From positions 1 through 36,975 of IMG/VR virus record IMGVR_UViG_3300029258_002761: a stretch of DNA of 36,975 nucleotides. One strand, given 5' to 3'. This DNA is from a virus. The notes beneath the pieces were generated by a model, which made no database searches, was not told the DNA's origin, and worked only from the letters and a program-made list of their open reading frames with translations. The position numbers and the translations under genes are program-made. Positions 12,639-21,545 of this stretch are shown here, piece by piece (positions within the stretch are counted from its first letter, which is position 1; every line of letters begins with the position of its first letter).

Positions 12639-14760
12639 GCTTAAAGATTTAAAAGAAATGCATGATAAAGCATATACATATAGCCAGGTGACAAGAGAGC
12701 GTGCGGCAGACGATCTTGTTTTCTACTTTATTTCGCAATGGGACGACACAATCTTGACCGATTCTCAGCTACTTTACCGGGGAGAATTTAACATATTAAG
12801 AAAGGCCGGCAGAAAAATTCTTGGAGATCTTGAAGAAAACCCTGTGCAGATAGATTTTGTCCCTGATGATGACGACAAGCTGGATTCTGGAGAGCTTCTT
12901 GACGGTATGTATAGATTTGATGATTCAAAAAATACTTCTATTGATTCATATAGAAATGCAAAACAGGAAACTGTTGTTTGTGGTCAAGGAGCATGGGAAC
13001 TATACACAGATAAGGCAAGTAACAGAACTGAAGAAGATAAGCAGATTATCAAAAGAAAGCCAATACTTGAGGCAAATAACACTGTATTTTGGGACCCTAA
13101 CGCAAAATTACTTGATAAATCAGATGCTACCTATGTATCTGTGCTTACAGCATATTCAGAAGATGGGTACAGGGATCTGGTTATAGATCTTACCGGTGAA
13201 GATCCTGGCGAAGTGTCGGCAGAGTCTTTTAAATCTCCAGAACAATCGTATGTATTCCCCTGGGTAGGGCTTGGATCTAATAATATTTATGTAGGATCTA
13301 TTTATATCCGGGAGAAGATATCAGACAAGATAATAACGATGTTAACTCCAATGGGAGAAGAGCTTGATTTTTACGAATCTGACGTTAAAGACGTTATGGA
13401 CGAAATGAAAAGAGATGGCTTTACCCTGGTGGAAGAAATTGGTGTAAAACGATACCAAGTAACTAAGTATATATGCTCCGGAAAAGAAATTCTTTCAACA
13501 GATATAATCGTAGGAGAGGAAATTCCTATAATTCCGATGTTTGGAGAACGAGCTTATGTTGAAGGCGAAGAACATTGGGAAGGAATAACCAGATTAACCA
13601 AAGATCCGCAAAGACTTCGTAACTTTCAGTTATCATATCTTGCCGATATTGTGTCCAGATCCCCCCGGCAAAAGCCTATATTTTGGAAAGAGCAGATCGC
13701 AGGCTTTGAGCAGATGTATGAAATATCAGGCTCTGATAATAACTATCCATATTTATTGATGAATCGTAAAAACGGAGTAGGTGAAGAAATACCTTTGGGG
13801 CAAATTGGTGTAATGCCGGAACAAAAAATGCCGGATGCTTTAGTGCATTCCATTAATCTTTCAAGGGAAGCGGTTGAAGATGTAGCTAACCCAGGTATCC
13901 CGCAGGATATAGCAGACCCTGATATTTCCGGAAAAGCAGTTCTTGCCCTGGAAGCAAGGATAGATCAGCAGTCTATTATATATCAGCAAAACTTTAAACA
14001 TGCTAAAAGACGAGACGCAGAAGTATATAAATCTATGGCCAAGGAAATACACGATATTCCCAGGAAGGTAAAGATAGAACTCCCAGATGGTACAAAGAAA
14101 GACGCAATGGTACTTGAAACGGTAATAGATAATGAAACTGGTGAAATTATTACCTTAAACGACTTAAATAATGTGGAATTTGATGTATACCCCAAGATTG
14201 GGCCTTCATATTCCAGCCAGAGGGAGCAGACCGTTGAAAAACTATCTACTATTTATTCCGGTCTTCAGCCTGGAGAGCCTGAAAAGAAAGTGGTATTGCT
14301 TAAAATGCTTAAGCTTATGGATGGTGTGGACTTTGATGATATTAGAGAATATGCCAATAAACAACTTGTCGTTATGGGAATAAAAAAGCCAGAGACTGAC
14401 GAAGAAAAAGAAGCTTTAGCTATGGCACAGCAGCAGGGAGACAAGCCTACAGTTGAGATGATACTTGCGGAAGGCGAGCTTAGAAAGGGAGAAGCTGCAG
14501 TTGCCAAGGCACAGAACGAAAATATGAAGATACAGCTTGAAGCTCAAAATGAAGGCATGAAGCGTATGGTTGATAACTTTGAAGCTGTTACCAACAGGCT
14601 GGAAGCCATGATAAAGGGCCAGGAAGCTGGTGCAAAGATAGATAATACTAATGTAGATACCATCGGTAAAGAACTTGATAATGCCAGTAAAATCATAGAG
14701 TTAAAACAACCAGAGGACATGACAGACGATGAATTATTCCAGCAGGCTTTGGCTGGTTAA
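12625..14760 (+). CDS. P22-type portal protein
   Basis: The 711-residue protein has the length and order of P22-type portals: a helical N-domain, a long beta-rich centre and a C-terminal coiled coil rich in Glu and Lys (about 600-670, EGELRKGEAAVAKAQ and QLEAQNEGMKRM). Twelve copies form the gateway for DNA and the seat for the terminase and tail adaptor. The gene overlaps the terminase end by 14 bases. The N-terminal YSQVTRERAADDLVFYFISQWDD is typical of this family. Confidence 0.95.
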   Translation: MPDIKLKDLKEMHDKAYTYSQVTRERAADDLVFYFISQWDDTILTDSQLLYRGEFNILRKAGRKILGDLEENPVQIDFVPDDDDKLDSGELLDGMYRFDDSKNTSIDSYRNAKQETVVCGQGAWELYTDKASNRTEEDKQIIKRKPILEANNTVFWDPNAKLLDKSDATYVSVLTAYSEDGYRDLVIDLTGEDPGEVSAESFKSPEQSYVFPWVGLGSNNIYVGSIYIREKISDKIITMLTPMGEELDFYESDVKDVMDEMKRDGFTLVEEIGVKRYQVTKYICSGKEILSTDIIVGEEIPIIPMFGERAYVEGEEHWEGITRLTKDPQRLRNFQLSYLADIVSRSPRQKPIFWKEQIAGFEQMYEISGSDNNYPYLLMNRKNGVGEEIPLGQIGVMPEQKMPDALVHSINLSREAVEDVANPGIPQDIADPDISGKAVLALEARIDQQSIIYQQNFKHAKRRDAEVYKSMAKEIHDIPRKVKIELPDGTKKDAMVLETVIDNETGEIITLNDLNNVEFDVYPKIGPSYSSQREQTVEKLSTIYSGLQPGEPEKKVVLLKMLKLMDGVDFDDIREYANKQLVVMGIKKPETDEEKEALAMAQQQGDKPTVEMILAEGELRKGEAAVAKAQNENMKIQLEAQNEGMKRMVDNFEAVTNRLEAMIKGQEAGAKIDNTNVDTIGKELDNASKIIELKQPEDMTDDELFQQALAG

Positions 14761-14845
14761 TACTGTACTGGACAGGTAAATCCAGGCAAATATAAATCTA
14801 CCTATGGATTCATAGGGAAAACCTTTACGACAAGGAGAAAGTCGG

Positions 14846-15916
14846 ATGGAACTCGAAGATTTAAAAGCCAGGAACAAGGAAGAAGAAGAAAGGATTAAAA
14901 AGGCCAAGGAAGATGCTAAAGCAAAGGAGGATGCGGAGCTGGAAGACGATCCTGAAGAAATACAGGATGAAGACATTAAGCCAGATCCAGAAGAGATTTT
15001 AGACGATCCAGAGCCTTTAAAAGAAGAGGGGCAAGAAGAACCTTCCGATGAGTCTGAAGAATCCGTCCTTGAAGATTGGCAAAAATCCGAAGAGGAAGAA
15101 GCAGAAGGTGACAAAGAGTCTAAGGAAGTACCATTAACCGCGCATATCAAGATGAAGCAAAAACTTAAAAGCCGTGTTTCTGATAAAGAAGAGGAGATTC
15201 AAAGATTAAAAGAAGAAAACGCTAAATTAAAGCAGGGAACGGCAGCTCCTGAAAAATCAAAGTTGCCTAAAATGCCCAAGCAGGAAGATTTTGATACTGA
15301 CGAAGAATTTGAAACAGCATTTACAGATTATCAAAATCAGCTTGCAGAGTATAATTTTCAAAAGATAGAACAGAAGAAAAAGCTGGAACAACAGCAAGAA
15401 CAGCAAAAACAATATCTTTCAAAAGGGCTGGAATCTCATTATGAAAGGGCTGCAGAGCTTGTCACTAAAAACAAGATCGATCCTGAAGTGTATAAACAAA
15501 CTGACGAAATTGTTCGTGATGGGTTTAAAAATGTACGTCCTGGAGATGGTGATTTGATCGTGGATCAGATTATAGCCAGATTGGGCGAAGGCTCTGAAAA
15601 GGTTATGTTCTATCTTGGAAAGAATAAGACTGCTTTAAAAACTGCAACTTCTTTAATTGAAGAAGATCCAACTGGCATAAAGTTAGCCATGTATCTTGGT
15701 AAGCAAGCAGAAAGATTTACTAAACCAACCAATACGAGAAGTCAAGCCAGAAAGCCTGCAAAGAGAGCTGATGGCAATTTGCCGAAAGGTTCTCAGGCTG
15801 CAACCAAACTGTTAAAAGCTTATAGAAAGGCACATAAGGCTAAAGATGTACAGCAGGCTATTGACATTAAAAGGGATGCAAAGGCTAATGGCATTGACGT
15901 ATCTAATTGGAAATAA
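14846..15916 (+). CDS. Scaffolding protein
   Basis: The 356-residue protein is strongly acidic at the start (about 30-90, many EE/DD), has a coiled-coil middle (LKSRVSDKEEEIQRLKEENAKL, about 106-127; QQQEQQKQ, about 195-205), and a basic C-terminus (KPAKRADGN, about 313). Position between portal and coat, size and make-up match the P22 gp8-type scaffold that templates the procapsid and then leaves. AAGGAG lies before the ATG after an 85-base gap. Confidence 0.85.
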   Translation: MELEDLKARNKEEEERIKKAKEDAKAKEDAELEDDPEEIQDEDIKPDPEEILDDPEPLKEEGQEEPSDESEESVLEDWQKSEEEEAEGDKESKEVPLTAHIKMKQKLKSRVSDKEEEIQRLKEENAKLKQGTAAPEKSKLPKMPKQEDFDTDEEFETAFTDYQNQLAEYNFQKIEQKKKLEQQQEQQKQYLSKGLESHYERAAELVTKNKIDPEVYKQTDEIVRDGFKNVRPGDGDLIVDQIIARLGEGSEKVMFYLGKNKTALKTATSLIEEDPTGIKLAMYLGKQAERFTKPTNTRSQARKPAKRADGNLPKGSQAATKLLKAYRKAHKAKDVQQAIDIKRDAKANGIDVSNWK

Positions 15917-15931
15917 AGGAGCTTATTAGAT

Positions 15932-17281
15932 ATGGCAACCACAGGTAAAATAGTAGAAGTAATGTTCGAGTCTGCTCTTGAGACTTATGAGCATCAAATG
16001 CAGATGTTGCCACTGGTATCTTTTGAGGAACCAGAAGGTGCAACTATGCAAAATTCCAGTAACTGGATTTGGCGTCCGGTTCAACAGCATGCCCCTTTGA
16101 TTGCAGGTTGGGATTTAACCGGCCTGGAAACGGATATCATTGAAGAGACATACCCGGCTGTTTTGGGTACTCCGAGCAATGATTTTATTAAACAAAGGGC
16201 TGATGAATTAAGGACAGAGCTTTTCTGGAGACGGAGAGGCGAACAGTCCGGTAAAAAGCAGGCAACTGAGCTTAACCGCTTGATTGCAGCCGCAGTAACT
16301 ACCCAGGGTTCTTTGTTTTATCGGTCTAATACCACTTCAGGGTATAATTTTATAGCTGAAGCACAGGCCTTGATGAACGAAAGACAGGCGCATCAGTCCC
16401 AAAGGTGTTTTATTCTTAATGACCGGGATAATCTTACCTACGGGCAAGATTTGGCTGCCAGACAGACCCTTCAGGGTAGGCCTGAACAAACATGGGCAAC
16501 AGGTCAAATAGGTCAGAACGTAGCCGAATTTGATGTATATGTAGGCTCCTATCTGCCTTCACTGGCTGGTGGTGCAGACCCTGCTACTACGGTAACGGCT
16601 ACGGTTTCTGAAGCTCCAGAAGCTGGCTCTGTATCGGCTACCGGTGTTGTAACCAATGTGGATTACAGGACTGCAACTATAGCAGTTACTGACTCTTCAG
16701 GCTACAATATCGGGGATAAAGTTACCTTTGCCAATGGTGGAACTACGGTTAAATCGGTAGGTCTGGCAGATAAGACCAATACCGGCCAGGCTATGACGTT
16801 CACCATTGTGGCCAAGCCTACAGGTACAAGTGTAACTGTATATCCGAAACCTATTGCCATTAATGATCCTGCCCTTTCAACCCTGGAGCAAGCATATGGG
16901 AATATTCATACTCGTATTCTTGTAAATGCCACCATGAACCGACAGAACATTAATTCCAGCGCAAAGGCCAACATTTTCTTTGATAAGACTGCTATCGAAG
17001 TTCTTGGCGGGACTATACCGGCAGAGCTTTTTAAAGATTATGACGGAATGAAAGTTGTTCAAGCCACAATGTCAAACGGCCTTAAGATGTACATGATTTA
17101 TGATGGTGACATTGCCCAGATGACTTTCAGGTATCGTATCTTTACATGGTATGGTATCACTGTATGTAATCCTTCAAATTGCGGGGTAGCTGTGACTTAC
17201 AGTGCTACGAGTTCGAGTTCAAGTTCCAGTTCTTCGAGTTCCAGTTCTTCGAGTTCCAGTACTTCAAGTGCAGCCGCTTAA
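15932..17281 (+). CDS. Major capsid protein, P22 coat type, with poly-Ser tail
   Basis: The 449-residue coat protein has the P22 gp5-type sequence, with ETYEHQMQMLPLVSFEEPEGATMQ at the start, NWIWRPVQQHAPL and a long central part containing an inserted beta-domain (about 225-305, as the telokin-like insertion of P22 coat). Four hundred-odd copies would form the head. The last 25 residues are unusual: TYSAT, then 17 serines (427-443), T-S-S-A-A-A. Codons in the tail vary, and two and a half copies of a 15-bp repeat lie at 17222-17260, suggesting growth by repeat slippage. AAAGGAG precedes the ATG. Confidence 0.93.
   Translation: MATTGKIVEVMFESALETYEHQMQMLPLVSFEEPEGATMQNSSNWIWRPVQQHAPLIAGWDLTGLETDIIEETYPAVLGTPSNDFIKQRADELRTELFWRRRGEQSGKKQATELNRLIAAAVTTQGSLFYRSNTTSGYNFIAEAQALMNERQAHQSQRCFILNDRDNLTYGQDLAARQTLQGRPEQTWATGQIGQNVAEFDVYVGSYLPSLAGGADPATTVTATVSEAPEAGSVSATGVVTNVDYRTATIAVTDSSGYNIGDKVTFANGGTTVKSVGLADKTNTGQAMTFTIVAKPTGTSVTVYPKPIAINDPALSTLEQAYGNIHTRILVNATMNRQNINSSAKANIFFDKTAIEVLGGTIPAELFKDYDGMKVVQATMSNGLKMYMIYDGDIAQMTFRYRIFTWYGITVCNPSNCGVAVTYSATSSSSSSSSSSSSSSSSSTSSAAA
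17222..17260 (+). repeat. 15-bp tandem repeat coding poly-Ser
   Basis: Two full copies of AGTTCCAGTTCTTCG (17222-17236 and 17237-17251) and a third partial copy (17252-17260) lie inside the coat gene. Each codes SSSSS. The length could vary between isolates in five-residue steps. Confidence 0.85.
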
Positions 17282-17293
17282 CCATTAACCGAG

Positions 17294-17325
17294 ATATGGG
17301 GGAGGGCTTCGGTCTTCTCCCATAT
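17294..17325 (+). other. Perfect 14-bp hairpin with UUCG loop after the coat gene
   Basis: On the plus strand 17294-17307 pairs with 17312-17325 (14 bp, three G-U) and is closed by a C(UUCG)G tetraloop, one of the most stable loops. The G-U pairs and UUCG show the RNA is read on the plus strand. There is no U-run, so it is more like an RNA stability or attenuation element than a terminator. It lies 12 bases after the coat stop codon. Confidence 0.75.
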
Positions 17326-17343
17326 ACTCACCAGGGCAATATT

Positions 17344-17898
17344 ATGGGCGTTGTATTATATAAAGAGGGAAACACTCATGAAGAGTTTGGTATTAAATGT
17401 GAGATTGGTATATTCCCGGTAGATATGATGGAATCGTTACTTGCTGTAGGCTGGAAAACACATCCTAAGTTTATAAGCGAAGATAAAAAGCCAAAGATTC
17501 AAAGTGTCCCAAAAATAAAGGACAAACCAAAGGAAATGAGCGCATATGAAGAGGGACAAAAGGAAGAAGTTGTCCAGGAATATGGCATAAACAAAAGATT
17601 AGATAATCTTGAAAAGAAGATTGAAGATGCCGAAGAACTTATGGATGAAGAAGAAAAGGCAGAGTATGATAAAAACGTTCAAGAAAAGTCCTTTTATCAA
17701 AGGATTGTAGATTTTGCAAAAGAAGAAAAAGAGAAAGAAGAAAAAATATTCTCAAAAGTAGAAAATAATTACACAATTAAAGACTCTAAAGAAGAGATTT
17801 TAGAAAAAGAAGCCGAAGTCAAGGAAGAAGTAAAGAAGAAAACAAAACGGCGAGGCAGGCCGAAGGGCAGTAAAAACAGAAAATATAGAAAGAAATAA
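17344..17898 (+). CDS. AT-hook-like acidic/basic late protein
   Basis: I start at the ATG at 17344 (184 residues), after the hairpin; earlier in-frame starts would place the reading inside the coat gene repeats. Residues 1-45 are a small folded domain (GVVLYKEGN, IGIFPVDMMESLLAVGW), then a long charged coiled coil (about 65-160), and the end is KKKTKRRGRPKGSKNRK, an AT-hook (RGRPKGSKN). AT-hooks bind the minor groove of AT-rich DNA. It stands where P22 has no equivalent gene that I can name. A head or DNA-binding role is inference. Confidence 0.7.
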   Translation: MGVVLYKEGNTHEEFGIKCEIGIFPVDMMESLLAVGWKTHPKFISEDKKPKIQSVPKIKDKPKEMSAYEEGQKEEVVQEYGINKRLDNLEKKIEDAEELMDEEEKAEYDKNVQEKSFYQRIVDFAKEEKEKEEKIFSKVENNYTIKDSKEEILEKEAEVKEEVKKKTKRRGRPKGSKNRKYRKK

Positions 17899-17901
17899 GT
17901 C

Positions 17902-18636
17902 ATGACTACAAAGGTAGATATTATAAACAGGGCTTATTCTTTAATGAGAATATCAGGCCTTACAGTTCAACCAACCCCGGAAGATTATGATCTTGCATTA
18001 TATAAGCTTGAAGATATGGCTGAAGAGTATTATGCAAGAAATATCTGTGTAAATTATAACTTTGAAGATGAGCCTGATACCGGCAGCTTAACAAATATGC
18101 ATAGAAAGTTTTGGCATTCTTTTTCGGCATGTTTGGCCAGAAGGCTTATAACTGACTTTGGCAAGATACCTTCTCCCACCTTAATTGCAGAAAGTGACGC
18201 AGCATTTTCCTTTTTATCTTCTGTTACTGCCCAGGTAGACCAGACTCAATATCCTTCCAGACAACCAAGGGGCAGTGGCTCTATGAGATATAACCGTTGG
18301 AACAGATATTTTCAGCCGGCTGCTACAGCCCCCAACGAATGTAAAACCCATACGATGTATATCGACGATATTAACGATTTTGTTGAACATTACGATGCAT
18401 ACCTGAATGATGGAGAAACAATATCTTCATATGTTCTTACCGTTGATGATGGCCTTGAAGTTGTTTCAGAGTCTTTATCAAGTCCTGATGTAAATTATAG
18501 AATTAAAGCTGCAGGAACATCTTCAGGTGGCTCTATAGCACTACTTCAGGCAAAGATAGTAGTAACTACAAGCGATAGTCGGGTTAATACAAGGCTTATT
18601 AACTTTGAATTGTTACAATCGGACGTAATAGATTAG
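17902..18636 (+). CDS. P22 gp4-like tail accessory factor with extra C-domain
   Basis: The first 130 or so residues match the head-to-tail adaptor gp4 family: KVDIINRAYSLMRISGLTVQPTPEDYDLALYKLEDMAEEYY and DEPDTGSLTNMHRKFWHSFSACLARRL. This ring plugs the portal after packaging. Residues about 145-244 (beginning KTHTMYIDDINDF and ending INFELLQ) form a beta-rich, probably Ig-like, extension not in P22 gp4 that may help hold the tail. It begins three bases after the preceding stop. Confidence 0.88.
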   Translation: MTTKVDIINRAYSLMRISGLTVQPTPEDYDLALYKLEDMAEEYYARNICVNYNFEDEPDTGSLTNMHRKFWHSFSACLARRLITDFGKIPSPTLIAESDAAFSFLSSVTAQVDQTQYPSRQPRGSGSMRYNRWNRYFQPAATAPNECKTHTMYIDDINDFVEHYDAYLNDGETISSYVLTVDDGLEVVSESLSSPDVNYRIKAAGTSSGGSIALLQAKIVVTTSDSRVNTRLINFELLQSDVID

Positions 18637-18791
18637 TGGAAGCTTTGTTATCTCCAGAACTTATAGATAAACTATTAGATACGCCTGTTTTGCTGGCAGT
18701 TATCTTTATAGTGATTATATTTTACAGAATATTTCTTAAAATGGCAGAACTAATAGCGGCATTGATTAAAAATAAACATACAGATGATTAA
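18636..18791 (+). CDS. Small single-pass membrane protein, GTG start
   Basis: A 51-residue frame starting GTG that overlaps the adaptor stop by one base (TAGTG). Residues about 17-33 are a membrane helix (PVLLAVIFIVIIFY) with a basic C-terminal end. Position inside the tail genes makes a virion or membrane-penetration role possible; otherwise unknown. No strong ribosome site besides coupling. Confidence 0.55.
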   Translation: MEALLSPELIDKLLDTPVLLAVIFIVIIFYRIFLKMAELIAALIKNKHTDD

Positions 18792-18802
18792 AGGATATTA
18801 TT

Positions 18803-19660
18803 ATGGGTAATTCATATGAATATACATTTGCTTTGTCTAACGGTGTACATGACATCTCTGTAAAGAACAATAATGAAAATATACATCAGCTTGTGGCAAG
18901 GTATAGTGGCGGCAAGCCAACAGCAGGAACTATAAGCATATATGCATTTCCTACCGGTGCAGCTAAATATGTAGATATTCATAACGCTCAAGGGTTGGAC
19001 ATAACAGATATACCTGTTGTTATAAGGTTTGGGGGAACTATAGGTAAACTACAAGTATTATGTGACAATATTGTAGGTGGAAATTCCATTAGAATTACTG
19101 ACATAGGCTCTTCAGGTGTTCCTTTAAACTGGTACGGAGAAAATATACTTGAAAAAGACACAGAAACAGGGGCTTTAAAGACCGTATCTAATGCAAATTG
19201 TCAAATTCATGCAGGGAACCATTATTTTTACAGAAATTGGGCGAACGTGTCTGGGGCTGATACCGAAGTGGATTTTATGTTTACTACGCCGAATTCTTTA
19301 AAAATTATGCACGCACAAGCTATTATAAGAGCGCAGGAAGAATTTAATTTGCAGATATTTGAAGATGTCACTACATCTGATGACGGTACACCACTTACAG
19401 GAAGAAACTGCAATAGAAGTTATCCTGATACGCCTGAAATGTCTTTATTTAATGCGCCCACTATAACAGATACTGGCACAAGCATATGGAGAGCCAAGGT
19501 CAATCCAGACGTAAGCCCTGTTTGTGTATCTTTAGGTGAAAATTACGAGATTGATGTAAAAGTAGATACTAAATATCTATGGAGACTTACAAAAGTTAAT
19601 GCAGATACTCATTGGATAGATTTTGATTTCTTCTGGTACGAACTTGCACCTTTATCATAG
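18803..19660 (+). CDS. Unknown structural protein
   Basis: A 285-residue beta-rich protein between two tail adaptor genes. There is a strong AAAGGA site before the ATG. I find no named family; the sequence VKNNNENIHQLVARYSGGKPTAGTISIYAFPTG and the many short strands suggest a decoration, fibre or tail component. It is absent from the P22 order gp4-gp10, so it is an insertion in this phage line. Confidence 0.65.
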   Translation: MGNSYEYTFALSNGVHDISVKNNNENIHQLVARYSGGKPTAGTISIYAFPTGAAKYVDIHNAQGLDITDIPVVIRFGGTIGKLQVLCDNIVGGNSIRITDIGSSGVPLNWYGENILEKDTETGALKTVSNANCQIHAGNHYFYRNWANVSGADTEVDFMFTTPNSLKIMHAQAIIRAQEEFNLQIFEDVTTSDDGTPLTGRNCNRSYPDTPEMSLFNAPTITDTGTSIWRAKVNPDVSPVCVSLGENYEIDVKVDTKYLWRLTKVNADTHWIDFDFFWYELAPLS

Positions 19661-19667
19661 GTAAATT

Positions 19668-21086
19668 ATGCAAATACCAATAATTAAAGGCGATAAAGTA
19701 TCAAACGAGCTGGAAACCGATTATCGGGATGCTTTGCCTGTAAATATGTACGCTGTGAATAGGCCCATTTTAAAAGCTCCTGGGTATATGCTCTGTTACC
19801 CTGGGCTTACAAAATTAACGGACGGTAGTGGTCGAGATAGAGCCGGGATATATAATGATAGATTTGAAGATCATTATAGAGTGTCTGGAACAGAATTTAT
19901 AAAAATCAGCTCTTCAGGTGTAAAGGTAAAGCTTGGGGATACCCCAGGGACAGAACAAGTTTCTTTGCCATATAGTTTTAATACACAGGCGATAATTGCA
20001 GATGGAAGAATGTATTTATATGATCCTGCAGGTGGATTTAGAGAGATAACGGACACGGATCTTGGAGATCCTATAGATGGCGTGTGGATAGATGGATTTT
20101 ATTTCTTAACTGATGGAGAATACATTTATCATACGGATATCACAGACGAAAGCTCTATAGATCCCTTAAAATTCGCAACTGCAGAGTTTATGCCTGATAA
20201 ATCTTTGGGCCTTGGAAAAACACAGGATAATAAGGTTATAGTATTTGGCCGGTACACTTTGGAGTATTTTGTAAATGCGGCAGATATTGTAGCAGAAGGA
20301 ACTTTTGCCTTTCAAAGGGTGGAAACGAGAGCGCAAAAGATCGGCATTGTAGCAACCCATGCCAAGTGTGAATCTGGAGAGTTATGGTATATTACCGGTG
20401 GAAGAAAAAACGATTCCCTTGGCGTCTATGCCATTATGCTTGGAGGCTCTAAAAAGGTATCTACCAGGGAAGTAGATAAAATACTTTCTAAATATTCAGA
20501 GCCTGACCTTGCAGACATGAGAATGGAATGCAGGCAGGAGGACGATGTTATTTTTATACTGGTACATTTACCAGAAGAAACTTTATGTTTTAATGAGACT
20601 ATTTCAGGGACTATGGGTATTCATAATTCATGGTCAATATTAAAGTCTGGAATTACCGGGCAGTCAGTATATCGGGCAATAAATGGCATATTTGATGCAA
20701 GGCGTGGAGATTGGTTGTATGGTGATAAGAGAAATGCCAATATATCTATATTAGATAATACGGTATTTACAGAATTTGGCGAAAGAAACGAATGGATATT
20801 ATATACTCCTGCAGTAAAGATAGAAACTTCTTCAATTGATGAATTAGAGCTTGAAACTATACCGGGACATAACACAAATGATGATGCAAAGGTAGGGATT
20901 TCATTAACATATGATGGTCTTACTTATGGAAAAGAATGGTTTCAGCAATATGGTTCTCCACTGGATTATGACCAAAGATTTATTACCAGAAGGCTTGGTT
21001 ATGTTAGGGATTGGGTAGGCTTTAAATTCAGGGGAGCTACCACTTCAAGGATGAGTTTTGCATATTTCAATGTTGAATTTTCATAG
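19668..21086 (+). CDS. P22 gp10-like tail / DNA-stabilisation protein
   Basis: The 472-residue protein matches the P22 gp10 (packaged DNA stabilisation) family from its first residues: MQIPIIKGDKVSNELETDYRDALPVNMYAV followed by a GYMLCYPGLTKL segment, with many beta repeats to the end. In P22, gp10 forms the hexameric tail tube that joins the gp4 adaptor to the needle and spikes. It directly follows the 285-residue unknown gene. Confidence 0.93.
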   Translation: MQIPIIKGDKVSNELETDYRDALPVNMYAVNRPILKAPGYMLCYPGLTKLTDGSGRDRAGIYNDRFEDHYRVSGTEFIKISSSGVKVKLGDTPGTEQVSLPYSFNTQAIIADGRMYLYDPAGGFREITDTDLGDPIDGVWIDGFYFLTDGEYIYHTDITDESSIDPLKFATAEFMPDKSLGLGKTQDNKVIVFGRYTLEYFVNAADIVAEGTFAFQRVETRAQKIGIVATHAKCESGELWYITGGRKNDSLGVYAIMLGGSKKVSTREVDKILSKYSEPDLADMRMECRQEDDVIFILVHLPEETLCFNETISGTMGIHNSWSILKSGITGQSVYRAINGIFDARRGDWLYGDKRNANISILDNTVFTEFGERNEWILYTPAVKIETSSIDELELETIPGHNTNDDAKVGISLTYDGLTYGKEWFQQYGSPLDYDQRFITRRLGYVRDWVGFKFRGATTSRMSFAYFNVEFS

Positions 21087-21094
21087 GGTGCTGA

Positions 21095-21538
21095 ATGCCG
21101 AACCCAACATTAGAAGAACGATTAAAAGGGCTTGTTTTAAGTGCTAATGAACTCCGTCAAATGACGGATTGGCCTACTGCATTAATAGAAGATTATCTTT
21201 CCATCCTTAATTCCTTAAAGACTATAGCCGGAGATGTTGATACCGATACAGACGATATAGCATACTTAAAAGGGTACGCTTCTTTTCTTCAAGCTTTAAT
21301 AGATAAAAACCGCACAAGAACCAACCAGAACGAACGATTTTTCAAGCAATTAAATGATTTTGTTCATTCACTTCATGCATTAATAAACAAAAACCGTACA
21401 ATGCCAAGAAAAATTCATAGAGTTATATGTGATGTATCTAACCCTGCAGCAGATACTTATAGAGCTTTAAATACTGCATATCAGAACAAAAGTGGCAGAA
21501 TTATGACTATACATTTATCCGTGAAGCTTTCTGTCTAG
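21095..21538 (+). CDS. Short fibre-like protein with duplicated N-domain
   Basis: The 147-residue protein shares an N-terminal domain with the 949-residue fibre (24734-27583): the two align without gaps over about 102 residues, with DKNRT at 70-74 and NKNRT at 98-102 in both, and about 45 identities by my hand count. The rest of the protein is a short beta part (ADTYRALNTAYQNKSGRIMTIHLSVKL) of the type seen at the ends of phage fibres. It probably fixes to the tail by the shared domain. Confidence 0.75.
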   Translation: MPNPTLEERLKGLVLSANELRQMTDWPTALIEDYLSILNSLKTIAGDVDTDTDDIAYLKGYASFLQALIDKNRTRTNQNERFFKQLNDFVHSLHALINKNRTMPRKIHRVICDVSNPAADTYRALNTAYQNKSGRIMTIHLSVKLSV

Positions 21539-21545
21539 GAGAAAT

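Noticed and set aside
17179-17343. Start of the AT-hook gene inside the coat gene, or a -1 frameshift extension of the coat protein
   Set aside because: The upstream reading is only the other frame of the poly-Ser repeat; there is no slippery site, and the UUCG hairpin begins after the coat stop. A start at 17344 is simpler.
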